64,000 bases of DNA from CALKWS01 sp051020515 (GTDB lineage Bacteria > Actinomycetota > Actinomycetes > Actinomycetales > Beutenbergiaceae): positions 434,001 to 498,000 of the forward strand of contig NZ_CP194857.1 of assembly GCF_051020515.1 (NCBI RefSeq). The letters run 5' to 3'. A program made the translations under genes and the position numbers. Below, piece by piece: positions 1-10,752 of this stretch (positions are counted from its first letter, which is position 1; each line of letters starts with the position of its first letter). The notes under the pieces are model-generated. The model was not told where the DNA came from and searched no databases. It saw only the letters and a program-made list of their open reading frames with translations.

Positions 1-812
1 GACCATCGCCGCCTGCACCGGGGCGGGCACGATCATGCCCATGTGCCGGCGCATCAGCACCAGGCGAGCGATCAGGGCGTCATCACCGGCCAGGAACGCG
101 GCTCGGTATCCGGCGAGGTTGGACTGTTTGGACAGCGAGTAGGCCGCCAGCAACCCCTCATGGGACCCGCCGCTGACCCGCTCGTCCAGCAGGCTCGGCA
201 CCGGCTCGAGATTCCACGGAACGTCCCAGCCCAGCTGGGCGTAACACTCATCGGAGGCCACCACGGCCCCCAGGTGACGGGCGGCGGTGACCACCTCGGC
301 CATCAACTCGGTGCCCAGCACCGCGCCGGTGGGGTTAGACGGGGAGTTCAGCCAGACCAGCCGGACGGCGGGGTTGCCGGTCCACTGGGCCACATCGTCG
401 GCGATGAGCACCTCCGCACCAGCCAGTTGGGCGCCGATCGCGTAGGTGGGATAGGCCATCGAGGGCACCACCACCACATCCCCGGGACCGATCGACAACA
501 GCGAGGGAAGCAGCGCCACCATCTCCTTGGAACCGACGGTGGGCAGTACCGCCCCCGGGTCCAGGCCGGGCACGCCCGGGCGCGGTCGAACCAGGAGCTG
601 ATCGCCTCCCGAAGTGCCGCCGTCCCGGCCACAGTGGGGTAGCCGGGGGCGTCGGCGGCCTCAGCGAGGGCCCGCTGGATCACCGGTGGCGTGGGGTCCA
701 CCGGAGTGCCGATGGACAGGTCCACCAACCCGCCGGGGTGCGCGCCGGCGCGCTCGGCGTAGGGCGCCACCGCATCCCAGGGGTAGTCCTGTGTGATCTG
801 CACCAGACCCAT
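1..812 (-). CDS. dapC: N-succinyldiaminopimelate aminotransferase DapC, 3' part cut by window edge, one frame break
   Basis: PLP-dependent fold-type I aminotransferase of the lysine/diaminopimelate pathway; the C-terminal third lies outside the window. The start reads MGLVQITQDYPWD and has the DLSIGTPVDPTP element typical of the actinobacterial DapC group. After a one-base deletion near 574-580 (a CCCGGG run) the frame continues with a GSKEM segment, an NSPSNPTG motif (substrate/PLP pocket) and an SLSKQSNLAGYR segment holding the PLP lysine. The ATG at 812 is 13 bp after the fdxA stop, so the two are probably one transcript, an arrangement common in actinobacteria. The break is most likely a sequencing error because both halves are fully conserved. 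Annotation as DapC rather than another class-I aminotransferase rests mainly on the fdxA neighbour. Confidence 0.85.
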
Positions 813-825
813 CGACGGACGCCGC

Positions 826-1149
826 TCAGTCGTGCTGCTGCGGTGGCAGGGCGGCCACGATCGGGTGATCGAAGTTGATCAGCCCCATCTGCGCGGCCCC
901 ACCGGGTGAGCCGATCTCGTCGAAGAAGTTCACGTTCGCCTCGTAGTAGTTCGCCCACTGCTGCGGAACGTCGTCCTCGTAGTAGATCGCCTCCACCGGG
1001 CACACCGGCTCACACGCCCCACAGTCCACGCACTCATCGGGTTGGATGTACAGCATCCGTTCACCCTCGTAGATGCAGTCGACCGGACACTCATCGATAC
1101 AACTCTTGTCCTTGAGGTCCACACACGGTTCGGCGATCACATACGTCAC
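826..1149 (-). CDS. fdxA: seven-iron ferredoxin FdxA
   Basis: Small soluble electron carrier of 107 residues. Residues 1-60 hold two cysteine clusters, one around CIDECPVDC and one CVDCGACEPVC. The irregular first set, with its first Cys in AEPCVD, fits a 3Fe-4S plus 4Fe-4S ferredoxin as in mycobacterial and streptomycete FdxA. The tail contains the conserved WANYYEANVNFFDEIGSPGG segment found in this family. It lies directly upstream of dapC on the same strand. A GGAAGG-like ribosome site precedes the ATG at 1149. The product and length are as expected for the family; the redox partner is not evident from the window. Confidence 0.95.
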   Translation of the reverse strand: MTYVIAEPCVDLKDKSCIDECPVDCIYEGERMLYIQPDECVDCGACEPVCPVEAIYYEDDVPQQWANYYEANVNFFDEIGSPGGAAQMGLINFDHPIVAALPPQQHD

Positions 1150-1327
1150 AGACGAGGTCCTTCCTTGCGGTGGATACAGTGGCCCAACGTGGGCATCACC
1201 AAGGTCCGGTCCTAGTATCGCCCATTCGGCCGGTTCGGGCAGGCCCTCCGGCCCCCGGGCGGAGATGGCACCGTACCGGTGGGCCGGCGATCACGAGGAG
1301 GAGGCAGTAGGTGGAGCGGAGGCGACG

Positions 1328-1573
1328 GTGAGTGAATCCGCGGCGAGACCGTTCTGGCGCGGTTGGCAGGTCGGGGAACGCGTGGTGGTGCGGTACCGGA
1401 TCGAGGAGGGCCGCTACTCCGACGCACTCGGTGAGTTGGCCCGCGTCGATGACGACGGTGTGGACGTGATCACCAAGCGCGGGCTGGTGTCGGTACCCGC
1501 CGCCACGATCGCGATCGGTAAGCGGGTCCCTCCCCCGCCCACGCGCCGGCGCCGGCCCCCGCCCGGGCAGTAG
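1328..1573 (+). CDS. small SH3-like domain protein (DUF6725-like)
   Basis: An 81-residue protein. I chose the GTG at 1328 because a GGAGCGGAGG ribosome site sits just upstream; a longer in-frame extension has no such site and overlaps fdxA. The core WRGWQVGERVVVRYRIEEG, then a DALGELARVDDDGVDV stretch and ITKRGLVSVPAATI, resembles the N-terminal SH3-like barrel of Rv0428c-type acetyltransferases, here standing alone. The tail is proline/arginine rich. It is divergent from fdxA and close to it. Function is unknown; the family resemblance is from memory. Confidence 0.6.
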   Translation: MSESAARPFWRGWQVGERVVVRYRIEEGRYSDALGELARVDDDGVDVITKRGLVSVPAATIAIGKRVPPPPTRRRRPPPGQ

Positions 1574-1691
1574 CGCGGGCCGCAACCGGGCACGGCCACC
1601 GTCGGCCGCCACCGCCTGGGATGCGGCGCCGGGACCCCGCCCTCACCGGTGCTGGTGCGAGCCGACGCCAGGGATCAGCCGTCTCCAGCGG

Positions 1692-3901
1692 TCAGTCGTC
1701 GTCCCCGTTCTCGTCATCGTCATCGTCATCGTCGGAGGCCGACGGCGGTTCACCGCAGACCACCCGGTTCCACGGGCGATAGGTGTGGGTGTAGGTGCGC
1801 TGCTCGTGCACCTCACCGCCGGCTGAGACCGTTCGGGTCACCTGCACGGTGAAGCCGGACTGCCCACCGGACTCCGGCTCGCATCGCGGGTCCTGGTTGT
1901 ACACCGTCTGCGGTGAGGTGATGTTGTAGCGACTGCCGGTGACGATGTCGACGTCCCACACGTCCGTGCCCCACAGCACCACATGGGTCTGGCCGTCCCC
2001 GACCCAGGCGTGGATCAGCACCCCGTAGTCGGTGTTATTGCCGAATCTCATGTCCAGGTCCGGGGAGAACAGGGTGGCTTCACGGCCCTCGGGGTAGCGG
2101 CTGAACCACCGCGAGTGCGGCTGGTGCGTGATGTCTTCCAGGCCCGCTTCGAACGCGGCGTTGAACACGGTGGTGGAGAGTTGGGACAGCCCGCCCCCGG
2201 CGGCTTCGGTGGCAAACCCATCCACCACCACCCCGGAGGAGTTGTAGCCTCCGGCCTCGGTGATCGGGCTGAGGGCATCAAGCAGGGAGAACTCCTCACC
2301 CGGCATGAGCAGGGTGCCATTGATTCTCGAGGTGCCGATCACCAGGTTCTCGGTGCGGGGTGGGTCGTAAGGCATCGGGGTGGAGTAGCGTCCGATCACC
2401 TCCACGACGCCGAGCGCTTCGGCGTCGGCAGTGGTGAACTCGGCCTCGGTCCGGGAGAGTTCGACCGTGGCCACCCGCTGGTCCGCCTCGGTTTGCAGGG
2501 AGGCGTCGCGCACTGCCGGTGCCAGTTCCTCCGGGTCCAGCCCGGTGCCGGTGACCGCCGGGATCACGGTGGGCTCACCACCCTGCAACTCGATCCTGGC
2601 GTCGCGGGGGACTTCCCCGATCGAGTCCTCCTTGGCCGTGACGGTCTCGGCCAGTTCCTGGCCGTCCAGGGCCAGGTCGAACCGGGTGCCGTTGACCTCC
2701 AGGGTGGCGGCATCGGCCAACTCCTCGGTGGACAACTCCACTTCGGCGTCGTTCACCGCCACGGTCACCGGACCGGACAGGAACGGCTCGACCACCTCAT
2801 CCATCGCGGCCCGGATCTCCTCGGGTCCGATCTCGGGTTGCACCACCAGTTCGGGCAATTCCAAGGGGCGTGACCCGGTGATCCACTCCGCCGCGAGCAA
2901 CTCGGTGGCTTCGGGCACGTCGACGGCGGCACCCTCCTGCGGGTCGGTGATCTCCGCCTCGGCATCGACGATGCTGATCGAACCCTCCACGGGGCTGATG
3001 TCCAGGTCTTCTGCCAACCCCTCCAGCGCCGCCTCCAAAGCCGCCTCATCCACGTGCGAGACCGGCTCCTGCTCGCGAGTCCGAAGAGGTGGCCGAGCAG
3101 TATCCGCGGGTTCAGGGTGAATCCGGTGAACTGATCCACCGTGGCGGCAGCGTCGAAGGACAACCCGGCCGAGGCCGGTTCGATTTCGGCGCCGCTGTCC
3201 GCGAAGGTCAGCGGCAGCGGCTCGGTCTCCAGGCCACCGAGTTCCTCGGTCAGGACCTGCTCGGCCGTCCCGGTGGGCAGTCCCGAGACGTCCACGCCGG
3301 CCACCGTGGTGTCCGCCGGGACGCGGTCGCCGAGGAAGTAGGCGCTGCCCACGTACGCCGCGGCGAGCAGCAACACGATCACGCCCACCCAGATCCCGAC
3401 CTTGGTGAGGCCGCGTTTCTTGCGCGTGGTTTTCTTCTTCGCGGTCAAGGGGCTGTCCTGGTCGTCGGAGACGGCGCCCGGAGGCCCGGCCACCATGGTG
3501 GCGTCTGGGTCATCCGTGGCGTCGGAGGCGTCGGTGGTCGGCGGGTCGACGACGCCGGTGGCGTCGTCGTCGCGAGCGGGCTCCTCGGCGTCGGCGGGCT
3601 CGTCCGGGGTGCGGTCGTCCTCGGGGGCATGATCGCCGGTGTCGGCGGGCTCATCCGGGGTGACGTCGTCCGCGCGGGCATGATCCCCGGTGCCGGCGGG
3701 CTCGTCCGGGGTGACGTCGTCCTCGGGGGTGCGGCGGTCCTTGATCGGGGTTCGGCGCACGTCGGCTGCCGGCGCTTCATCGGGACCGGGCAGTTCCTGG
3801 GTTGAGCCGTCATCGAGCGCGCCTTCGGACGGGCGCGGATCTGCGTCCCCGTCGGCATGCTCGTGCGTCGGCCCCGCAGGCCCCTCATTCTGCTTCGCCA
3901 C
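1692..3901 (-). CDS. VanW-family membrane-anchored envelope protein with acidic N-terminus, one frame break
   Basis: About 736 residues when a one-base deletion near 3080-3092 is repaired. Residues 1-150 are acidic, disordered and carry three 17-residue repeats; residues 160-165 are basic (KKTTRKKRG) and about 168-190 form one transmembrane helix. Two putative peptidoglycan-binding repeats follow. A VanW domain then begins around YSTPMPYDPPRTENL and has the MPGEEFSLLDAL and GGGLSQLSTTVFNAAF motifs. The C-terminus is a run of aspartates. The layout suggests a cytosolic acidic tail and an extracellular cell-wall part. VanW proteins occur in glycopeptide-resistance clusters, but most, as here, lack vanHAX neighbours, so I do not infer resistance. 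The role in wall metabolism is unproven. Confidence 0.85.
3560..3712 (-). repeat. three tandem 51-bp coding repeats (17-residue acidic unit)
   Basis: Residues about 64-114 of the VanW-family protein are three consecutive 17-residue units that each begin TPDEPA; the first two continue (G/D)TGDHA and end in a DD pair plus one residue. The first two units are near-identical and the third has diverged (DAEEPARDDDA). At DNA level this is a 51-bp tandem repeat, a likely site of copy-number change between strains. Confidence 0.8.
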
Positions 3902-4016
3902 GTATTCCCTTTAGAGTCCTCGGGCTCGTGTACGCCCCCGCACATGGTAACGCCTTGCCGTTCGCGGCACCTGCGCCACTCGCAAGCGTGGCCGGATTCA
4001 CAGCACCGCCCCGGTC

Positions 4017-4505
4017 TCAGGGGGCCGCGCGCATCCGACCCAGGTGGTGCACGATCCCGCCGCTGCCGGCCGGCGCCAGCGCCGTGCTGAGCACCTGCCC
4101 GACCACCACCTCGTGGGAACCGGCCTCCTTGGTCCACTCGGTGCGGCACTCCAACCATGCGGTGGCCTCATCCAGCAGGGCTGCGCCGCTGTGCTCACCG
4201 CGATGGTGCCCCACCCGGTCCAACTGGCCCACGGCGGGGCGTCCCGGACTTGCCAGCCAGTCCGCCACCGCGCCGGCCGCTGCGCTCAGGATGCTCACCG
4301 CCCAGGTGCCACCGGGCTGCACCGCCTCGGCCAGCCGGGCATCGGAGTGCACGCAGAACAGCACCGTGGGTGGTTCCAGCGAGACCGAGACCACCGAGGT
4401 TGCCGTCATCGCCAGGTCGAGGCTGCCGGCGCGCGCCGAGATCACGCACACCCCGGAGATCAGCCGCGACATCGCCAGGCGGTAGTCCTCCACCGGATCA
4501 GTCAC
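4017..4505 (-). CDS. flavin reductase-like FMN-binding protein
   Basis: A 162-residue single-domain protein of the flavin reductase/HpaC-like split-barrel family, which binds FMN and uses NAD(P)H, often supplying reduced flavin to a monooxygenase. Visible family features are the N-terminal YRLAMSRLISGVCVISA segment, MTATSVVSVSLEPPTVLFCV (flavin phosphate region), and the C-terminal HEVVVGQV strand. The GTG start at 4505 overlaps the last 8 bp of the mshB-like gene, so the two are translationally coupled. No partner monooxygenase is seen nearby. Substrate is not predictable. Confidence 0.85.
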   Translation of the reverse strand: MTDPVEDYRLAMSRLISGVCVISARAGSLDLAMTATSVVSVSLEPPTVLFCVHSDARLAEAVQPGGTWAVSILSAAAGAVADWLASPGRPAVGQLDRVGHHRGEHSGAALLDEATAWLECRTEWTKEAGSHEVVVGQVLSTALAPAGSGGIVHHLGRMRAAP

Positions 4506-5925
4506 GGAACCACCTCCTCGGTGCCGCCAGGCCCAGCAGTGCCAGGGCGGGGGCCCCGAGCAGCCAGGCCACGCCGATCGCCTCCCCGGTCACGATCACG
4601 TCCGCCCTGCCCAGATAGGTCATCGCGAAGATCACCAGGAAGATCACGCCCGCGTAGAGCAGTTGCCCGCGCCGATCGGCCAGGGCGCGTGCCAGGACCG
4701 ACCCGGTGAGCACCACCAGCAACGAGAGCAGCAGACCGAACGGCATCTCCCAGCGGTAGAACACCGTCCCGATCGAGCCCACCAGGATCGCCAGCAACGC
4801 CGTCATCGACAGCATGAACCCCGTGTACCAGCGCGGATCCTGCTCGCCCGCACCCCGCACCTGCCCGGGTGCACCCGCCTCTCCGGCCGCACCTGCGTCG
4901 TCGTGCCCTACTTCGTCCTCATCCCGGGCGAGGCCGGCCAGGTCGGCGGCACTACCCCACCCGGGCGCCACCATGGCCGTGGCCCGCGCCGGGACCGGCC
5001 GCAGCATGTCGTTGCTCAGCGCGAACCAGCCGGCGGCGTGCCCACCGGACTCAGCCACCAGTGCCTGATCGACGTGCACGGCCTGGATCTGGGTCCGGTG
5101 GGACCGCATCGCCTGCGCCAGTGCGTCCAGCACGGGGGCCGACAGCCCGATGTCCAGATCCACCTGATCATCGGGGCGAACGATCGTGGGGGTCTGCTCG
5201 CCGGTGGGAACCGTGAGCAGCCCGCCGGTGTGCTCGGAGGTGCCGGCCCGCCCGTTGTACCGCCTCAACCAGTCCAACCCGCCGCGGAAGCGGCTCTGCG
5301 GGTACACCACCCACGCCACCACGGGCACCCGCCAGGGCTGGGTACCGGTGGTGGGGTCATCGGGGAAGAGCGGCTCCAGGTCCGCCGCGGCCAGTTCCAC
5401 CGCACGCATGGTGACCCGGTTGACCTGGACGTGGTCGGGGTGGCCGTAGCCGCCGTCGGGCTCCTCGGTCAGCACCAGGTCCGGGCGGGTCGTGCGGATC
5501 AGGGCGGCCAGCACCCGTGCGCTGATGTCGGTGTCGGCACGGGAGAAGGCGTGGTCGTCGACGTCCTCGGCCGGGATCGCCCGCACGCCGGTCTGCCCCT
5601 CCGGCCAGCGCATCCCGGAGTCGGTGTACCGGGGCGGGCGGCGTGTGGTGAGCCCGGGCAGCTCGTCCAGGAAGTGGTGCTCGGCCACGCCGAGCGCGGC
5701 GGTGGCGGCCCCGACCTCCTGAGTGCGGTGCCGGCCCAGCGCCTGGTGGTCCTGAGCCAGGTGCGCCAGGTCCGCACCGATCACCTCACCGCGCTCACCG
5801 CGGTTGGTGGTGACCACGGTGACGTGCCCGCGCCGCGCCATCGTGGCCAGCAGCGGGCCGCCGGAGAGGGTCTCATCGTCGGGGTGGGCGAAGACCCCGA
5901 GGGTGCGGGGTGCGTGCTGGCTCAC
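4498..5925 (-). CDS. mshB: MshB-like PIG-L deacetylase fused to a four-helix membrane domain
   Basis: A protein of 475 residues. The N-terminal ~300 residues are a LmbE/PIG-L zinc deacetylase, with the zinc motif AHPDDE at the start, the RGERGEVIG loop, YTDSGM and YGHPDHVQ. This is the signature set of MshB, which deacetylates GlcNAc-inositol in mycothiol synthesis. After an acidic linker (EDEVGHDDAG) there are about four hydrophobic helices (WYTGFMLSMTALLAIL onward), resembling the small DUF6113 membrane protein usually encoded as a separate gene next to mshB. The GTG at 5925 is preceded by GGAAGGAG. Given the many indels here, the fusion could be artefactual. Length exceeds the usual MshB (~300 aa) only by this domain. 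Confidence 0.82.
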   Translation of the reverse strand: MSQHAPRTLGVFAHPDDETLSGGPLLATMARRGHVTVVTTNRGERGEVIGADLAHLAQDHQALGRHRTQEVGAATAALGVAEHHFLDELPGLTTRRPPRYTDSGMRWPEGQTGVRAIPAEDVDDHAFSRADTDISARVLAALIRTTRPDLVLTEEPDGGYGHPDHVQVNRVTMRAVELAAADLEPLFPDDPTTGTQPWRVPVVAWVVYPQSRFRGGLDWLRRYNGRAGTSEHTGGLLTVPTGEQTPTIVRPDDQVDLDIGLSAPVLDALAQAMRSHRTQIQAVHVDQALVAESGGHAAGWFALSNDMLRPVPARATAMVAPGWGSAADLAGLARDEDEVGHDDAGAAGEAGAPGQVRGAGEQDPRWYTGFMLSMTALLAILVGSIGTVFYRWEMPFGLLLSLLVVLTGSVLARALADRRGQLLYAGVIFLVIFAMTYLGRADVIVTGEAIGVAWLLGAPALALLGLAAPRRWFRD

Positions 5926-6034
5926 TCCACTCCTTCCGATCCCACGGTGCCTGGCGCCTCTGGGTGCCACCCACTCTTGCTGCGCCCGGATCCTACTGCC
6001 AGGAACCCGGCGCGGCGGCCCTGGTGGTGGCGGG

Positions 6035-7947
6035 TCAGGACCGCCGGGCTCGGGCGGCGGCCTTGTTCCGGTCGTGTCCGTCCAGGATCACCTTACGGAT
6101 CCGCACGACCTCCGGGGTGACCTCCACGCACTCGTCCTCCCGGGCGAACTCCAGGGACTCCTCCAGGGTCAACCGACGCGGCCGGTTCAGGTTCTCGAAG
6201 GTGTCCGCGGCGGCCGCGCGCATGTTCGTCTGCTTCTTCTCCTTGGTGATGTTGACGTCCATGTCCTCGTTGCGGACGTTCTCCCCCACGATCATGCCCT
6301 CGTAGACCTCCGAGGTCGGTTCGATGAAGAAACTGCCCCGGTCCTGCAGGTTGAGCATCGCGAACGGTGTGGCAGTCCCGGCCCGGTCGGCCACCAGTGA
6401 GCCGGTGGTGCGGAACTCGATCGGCCCGGCCCAGCGCTCGTACCCCTCGGCGATCGAGAAGGCGATCCCGGTGCCGCGGGTCTCGGTGAGGAACTGGGTG
6501 CGGAACCCGATCAACCCGCGGGCGGGCACCACGAACTCCATCCGGACCCAGCCGGTGCCGTGGTTGGTCATCGTGTCCATCCGGCCACGGCGCGCGGCGA
6601 GCAGCTGGGTGACCGAGCCCAGGTACTCCTCGGGAACATCGATGGTCATCCGCTCCATCGGCTCGTGCACCGCGCCGTCGATGACGCGGGTGACCACCTG
6701 GGGCTTGCCGACGGTCAACTCGAACCCCTCCCGGCGCATCTGCTCAACCAGGATCGCCAGGGCCAGTTCCCCCCTGCCCTGGACCTCCCAGGCGTCGGGC
6801 CGTTCGGTGGGCAGCACCCGCAGCGACACGTTGCCGACCAGTTCGGCGTCCAGGCGGTCCTTGACCTGCCGGGCGGTGACCTTGTGACCCTTGACCCGCC
6901 CGGCCAGCGGGGAGGTGTTGATCCCGACCGTCATCGAGATCGCCGGGTCGTCCACGGTGATCAACGGCAGCGGACGGGGATCGTCCGGATCGGTCAGTGT
7001 CTCCCCGATGGTGATCTCCTCGATGCCGGCGACGGCGACGATGTCACCGGGGCCGGCCTCGTCGGTGGGCATCGTTCCAGCCCGCGGGTGCGCAGGAGTT
7101 CGGAGATCCGCACCCCGGAGACCTGCCCGTCCCTGCGCGCCCACGCCACCTGCTGGCCCTTGCGCAGCGTGCCGTTGAAGATCCGCAGCAACGCCAGGCG
7201 GCCCAGGAACGGTGAGGCGTCCAGGTTGGTCACGTGCGCCTGCAGCGGCATCTCCGGGTCGTAGGTGGGGGCCGGGATGGTTTCCAGAATGGTGGCGAAC
7301 AGGGGTTCCAGGTCGGCCTCATCGGGCAGTTCCCCGGCGGCCGGTTCGGTCATGGAGGCACGTCCGGCGCGGGCGGAGGCGTAGACCACCGGGACCTCCA
7401 GCACCGCATCCAGGTCCAGGTCCGGCACCTCGTCGGCAAGGTCCGCGGCCAGCGACAGCAGCAGGTCGGTGGACTCGGCGACCACCTCGGCGATGCGCGA
7501 GTCGGGGCGGTCCACCTTGTTCACCACGATGATCACCGGCAGCCGGGCGGCCAGGGCCTTGCGGAGCACGAACCGGGTTTGCGGCAGGGGGCCCTCGGAG
7601 GCATCCACCAGCAGCACCACGCCGTCGACCATGGACAGCCCGCGCTCGACCTCCCCGCCGAAGTCGGCGTGACCGGGGGTGTCGATCACGTTGATGGTGA
7701 TGCCGTCCGGGTGACCGGCGGCTGCGGCAGCCGCACCGCGGTAGTCCACCGCGGTGTTCTTGGCCAGGATCGTGATGCCCTTCTCCCGCTCCAGATCCCC
7801 GGAGTCCATCACGCGCACCTCATCGGAGCCGCGTGCGCCGAAGGCGCCGGACTGGCGCAGCATGGCATCGACCAGGGTCGTCTTACCGTGGTCGACGTGG
7901 GCGACGATGGCGATATTGCGCAGATCGGTGCGCGAGCGGGTGGGCAT
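6035..7947 (-). CDS. typA: translational GTPase TypA/BipA, one frame break
   Basis: About 637 residues after restoring one base near 7070-7076. The N-terminal GTPase has the P-loop AHVDHGKTT, the switch segment EREKGITI, DTPGHADFGGEVER and NKVD. The second half has the BipA-specific C-terminal region with QMRREGFELTVGKP, the GRMDTMTNHGTGW loop and EGMIVGEN. The protein binds ribosomes under stress or low temperature and helps 50S maturation. The ATG at 7947 begins MPTRSRTDLRN; the longer upstream extension lacks family similarity. An unbroken copy is expected in the real genome, because each side of the break matches the family perfectly. Confidence 0.95.
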
Positions 7948-8109
7948 CAGGTCAGGCCTCGATCCGGTGTTGGGTTGCTGGTGCACCGGAGGTAGGACGC
8001 GGCGCCAACACACAATTCTACCGGGAGATCAACCTCGTTCCGCGCGCCGGGATGCCGCCGGCGACGCCGAACACATCACATCAGCGTCCGGACCGGACCG
8101 ACGCCACCC

Positions 8110-9956
8110 TCAGATGCCGCCACGCCCCATATCGCGGGCGCCCCCGCGCAGATCGTCGATCCCTGTACCCTGGCTCCGCGCCTCCTCCGCCGCCTCCTCG
8201 GCCGCCAACTCGGCCGCTGCGGCGTCGAGGAGGGCGTCGCGGGTCTCGCGGCGCTTGCGCTGTTCGTCCGGGTCCGGCACCGGTACGGCCGCGATGAGCC
8301 GCTGGGTGTAGGGGTCCTGGGGGTTGTTCACGATCTGCGGGGCCGGTCCGACCTCCACGAGCTTGCCGTGGTGCATCACCGCGATCCGGCTGGAGAGCAT
8401 CTCCACCACCGCCAGGTCGTGGCTGATGAACAGGCACGCGAACCCGTGCTCACGTTGCAGGTCCTGGAACAGGCTGAGCACCGTCGCCTGCACGGACACG
8501 TCCAGTGCCGAGGTGGGCTCATCGGCGACCAGCAATTTGGGCTCCAGGCTCAGCGCCCGCGCGATACCCACCCGCTGGCGCTGCCCACCGGAGAGTTCGT
8601 GCGGGTACCGGTTGCGCATGAACCTGGGCAGTTGCACCTGGTCGAGCAGATCCTCTACGTACGAAGCCAGTTGCTTGCCCTTGATCCCCCGGTGCAGGTA
8701 CAGCGGCTCCCCGATGGACTCACCGATGGGAAGGCGCGGGTTGAGGGAGGAGCCCGGGTCCTGGAAGACGATCCCGATCTTGCTGCGCAACGGCTTGAGG
8801 TCGCGCGGTTTGGCACCGACCATGTCCGTGCCCACGATCTCCAACCGTCCAGCCGACGCCGGAAGCAGGCCCACCGCAGCACGGCCGATGGTGGTCTTAC
8901 CGGAACCGGACTCACCGACCAGGCCCACCACCTCGCCCGTGGCGATGCTCAGGTCCACGCCGTCCACGGCCTTGAACGCCGGGGTGCGACCGCGCTTGGG
9001 GTAGGTGATCTCCAGCCCCTCGGCCAGCATCGCCGGGGCGGGGCCCTGCGCGGCCGTTCCGTCAGCGGGCGGCTCGGCGCGTTCGGTGGTGGTGGCCGGA
9101 GGGCGTACCGCCGTGTGCTCGTGCGCGCTCGACCCCAGGTGAGGCACCGAGCGCAGCAACTGGCGGGTGTAGGGGTGCTTGGGCGCGTCGAAGATCTCCG
9201 CGGCGGTGCCGCGTTCGACGATCTCACCGTTGCGCATCACCAGGATCCGGTCGGCCATGTCGGCGACCACACCCATGTCGTGGGTGATCAGGACGACGCC
9301 CGAGTCGATCCGCTCCCGCAGGTCACGCATCAACTTCAGGATCTCGGCCTGCACCGTGACGTCCAGGGCGGTGGTGGGCTCGTCGGCGATCAACAGCCGG
9401 GGGTCACACGCCAGCGCCTGGGCGATCATGGCACGCTGACGCTGACCACCGGAGAGTTGGTGCGGGTAGGAGTGGTACCGGGTGGCCGCTGCGGGCATCT
9501 CCACGAGTTCCAGCAGTTCGATCGCCCGGGCCTTCGCGGCGGCGGGTCCGATGCCAGGTGGGTGCGGAGGGTCTCCACGATCTGGAAGCCGACGGTGTAG
9601 ACGGGGTTCAACGCCGTCATCGGCTCCTGGAAGATCACGGCGGCCTCCATGCCGCGTACCTTCTGCAGTTTGCTGTTGGGCATCCCGACCAACTCCTGGT
9701 CGCCCAGCTTCGCCGAGCCCGAGGAGCGGCCGTTGGGAGGCAGCAGCCCCAACAGGGACATCGACGACTGGGTCTTGCCCGAGCCGGACTCACCCACGAT
9801 GGCGAGCACCTCACCGGGGTAGACCTCGTAGGTCATGTTCTTCGCGGCCGTGTGCCATTCGCCCTCGACGAAGAAGTCCACGCTCAGATCGCGCACGGTC
9901 AGGATCGCATCACCCGTCGCGGACAGGGGTGCCTCACTGGTGGTCTGTGTACTCAC
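8110..9956 (-). CDS. fused double-ATPase subunit of an oligopeptide ABC importer (DppD-DppF type), one frame break
   Basis: About 615 residues holding two complete ABC ATPase domains in tandem. The first has Walker A GESGSGKTQ and signature LSGGQRQRAM; the second has Walker A GESGSGKTT and signature LSGGQRQRVG. Both have Walker B LLIADEPT or LLVADEPT. Each is followed by the RQLLRSVP or QRLIAAVP oligopeptide-transporter C-terminal element. A single missing base near 9555-9560 breaks the frame inside domain 1. The GTG at 9956 has GGAAGGA upstream. It energises the DppBC permeases encoded at 10.8-13.4 kb; the binding protein is at 13.6-15.6 kb. Substrate (di/oligopeptide or another family-5 ligand) is not determined. 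Confidence 0.9.
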
Positions 9957-10039
9957 GCCACTTCCTTCCATCCATCACGGCGCGACGGCGCCGAGTGGGC
10001 GATGCTCCGCTCCGGGCGGTTCGGTGCCACGATGGTGCC

Positions 10040-10639
10040 ATGGGTCCCACGCACACGTTCCGCACTCTCTACGCACGCGTCCTGACCGTCCTGGCCGGAG
10101 CGTTGATCGTGGTGGTGCTCATCTACAGCCTCATCGATGGGGGTATCGACGCACTGTGGCAGGCGCTGCCGTTCCTCGTGATCGGTGGCGGTCTGGTGTG
10201 GGTGCTGTTCGGTAATCCCAAGGTCGAGGTGGCCGACGGCGGCATCACCGTGGTCAACATCGTGCGGCGGGTGCATGTGCCCTGGCCCACGCTTCGCGGC
10301 GTGGAGAGCCGGTGGGCCCTGTCGGTGGAGACAACCGAGGGTACGTACTCCTCCTGGGCGATCCCCGCCTCGAGTGGTATGGGAACACGCCTGCGCCGCC
10401 CCCGCACGAAGATGGCCACGGGTGAGGCCGAGACCGGCCGCTCCCTGGAGACCGGTCACAATGCGGCCGCCGTGGCCCTGGTGATCGGGCAGCGGCTGGA
10501 CTCCCTCACCGCGGCCGGCTACCTGGAGGACCGGCCCACGCACGAGCCGGTCCGGCCGACCCCGGGGTGGAACACCCGCGAGCTGGGGGTGCTCGGGGTG
10601 GTCGTGCTGACGGTGGCGATCATGGTGCTGACCGGCTGA
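10040..10639 (+). CDS. bacterial PH-domain membrane protein
   Basis: A 199-residue protein. Residues ~14-31 and ~36-54 are two transmembrane helices. They are followed by a PH-like domain with the family pattern NPKVEVADGGITVVNIVRR, HVPWPTLRGVES and a late short domain. A final hydrophobic helix (LGVLGVVVLTVAIMVL) ends the protein. The ATG at 10040 follows GATGGTGCC with no strong ribosome site. It is the only + strand gene in the peptide-importer region and separates the permease genes from the ATPase gene. Function is unknown; PH-domain proteins of this kind are common in actinobacteria. Confidence 0.75.
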   Translation: MGPTHTFRTLYARVLTVLAGALIVVVLIYSLIDGGIDALWQALPFLVIGGGLVWVLFGNPKVEVADGGITVVNIVRRVHVPWPTLRGVESRWALSVETTEGTYSSWAIPASSGMGTRLRRPRTKMATGEAETGRSLETGHNAAAVALVIGQRLDSLTAAGYLEDRPTHEPVRPTPGWNTRELGVLGVVVLTVAIMVLTG

Positions 10640-10752
10640 GCCGGTCCTGGCCGGGTTACCGCGGGGCACGATCCGCGTCAGTCCCGGGCCGACGACGGCG
10701 AGCACGCCATGTTCCACCTGCTCGAGCCCGCTGCGTGGCCGGGCGGGAACCA

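Noticed and set aside
1692..3053. Treating the two halves of the VanW-type protein as two genes
   Set aside because: They overlap in different frames and join exactly with one inserted base; the C-terminal half has no credible start.
1692..3901. Vancomycin-resistance interpretation of the VanW gene
   Set aside because: VanW domains are widespread in actinobacteria and no vanH, vanA or vanX gene is present.
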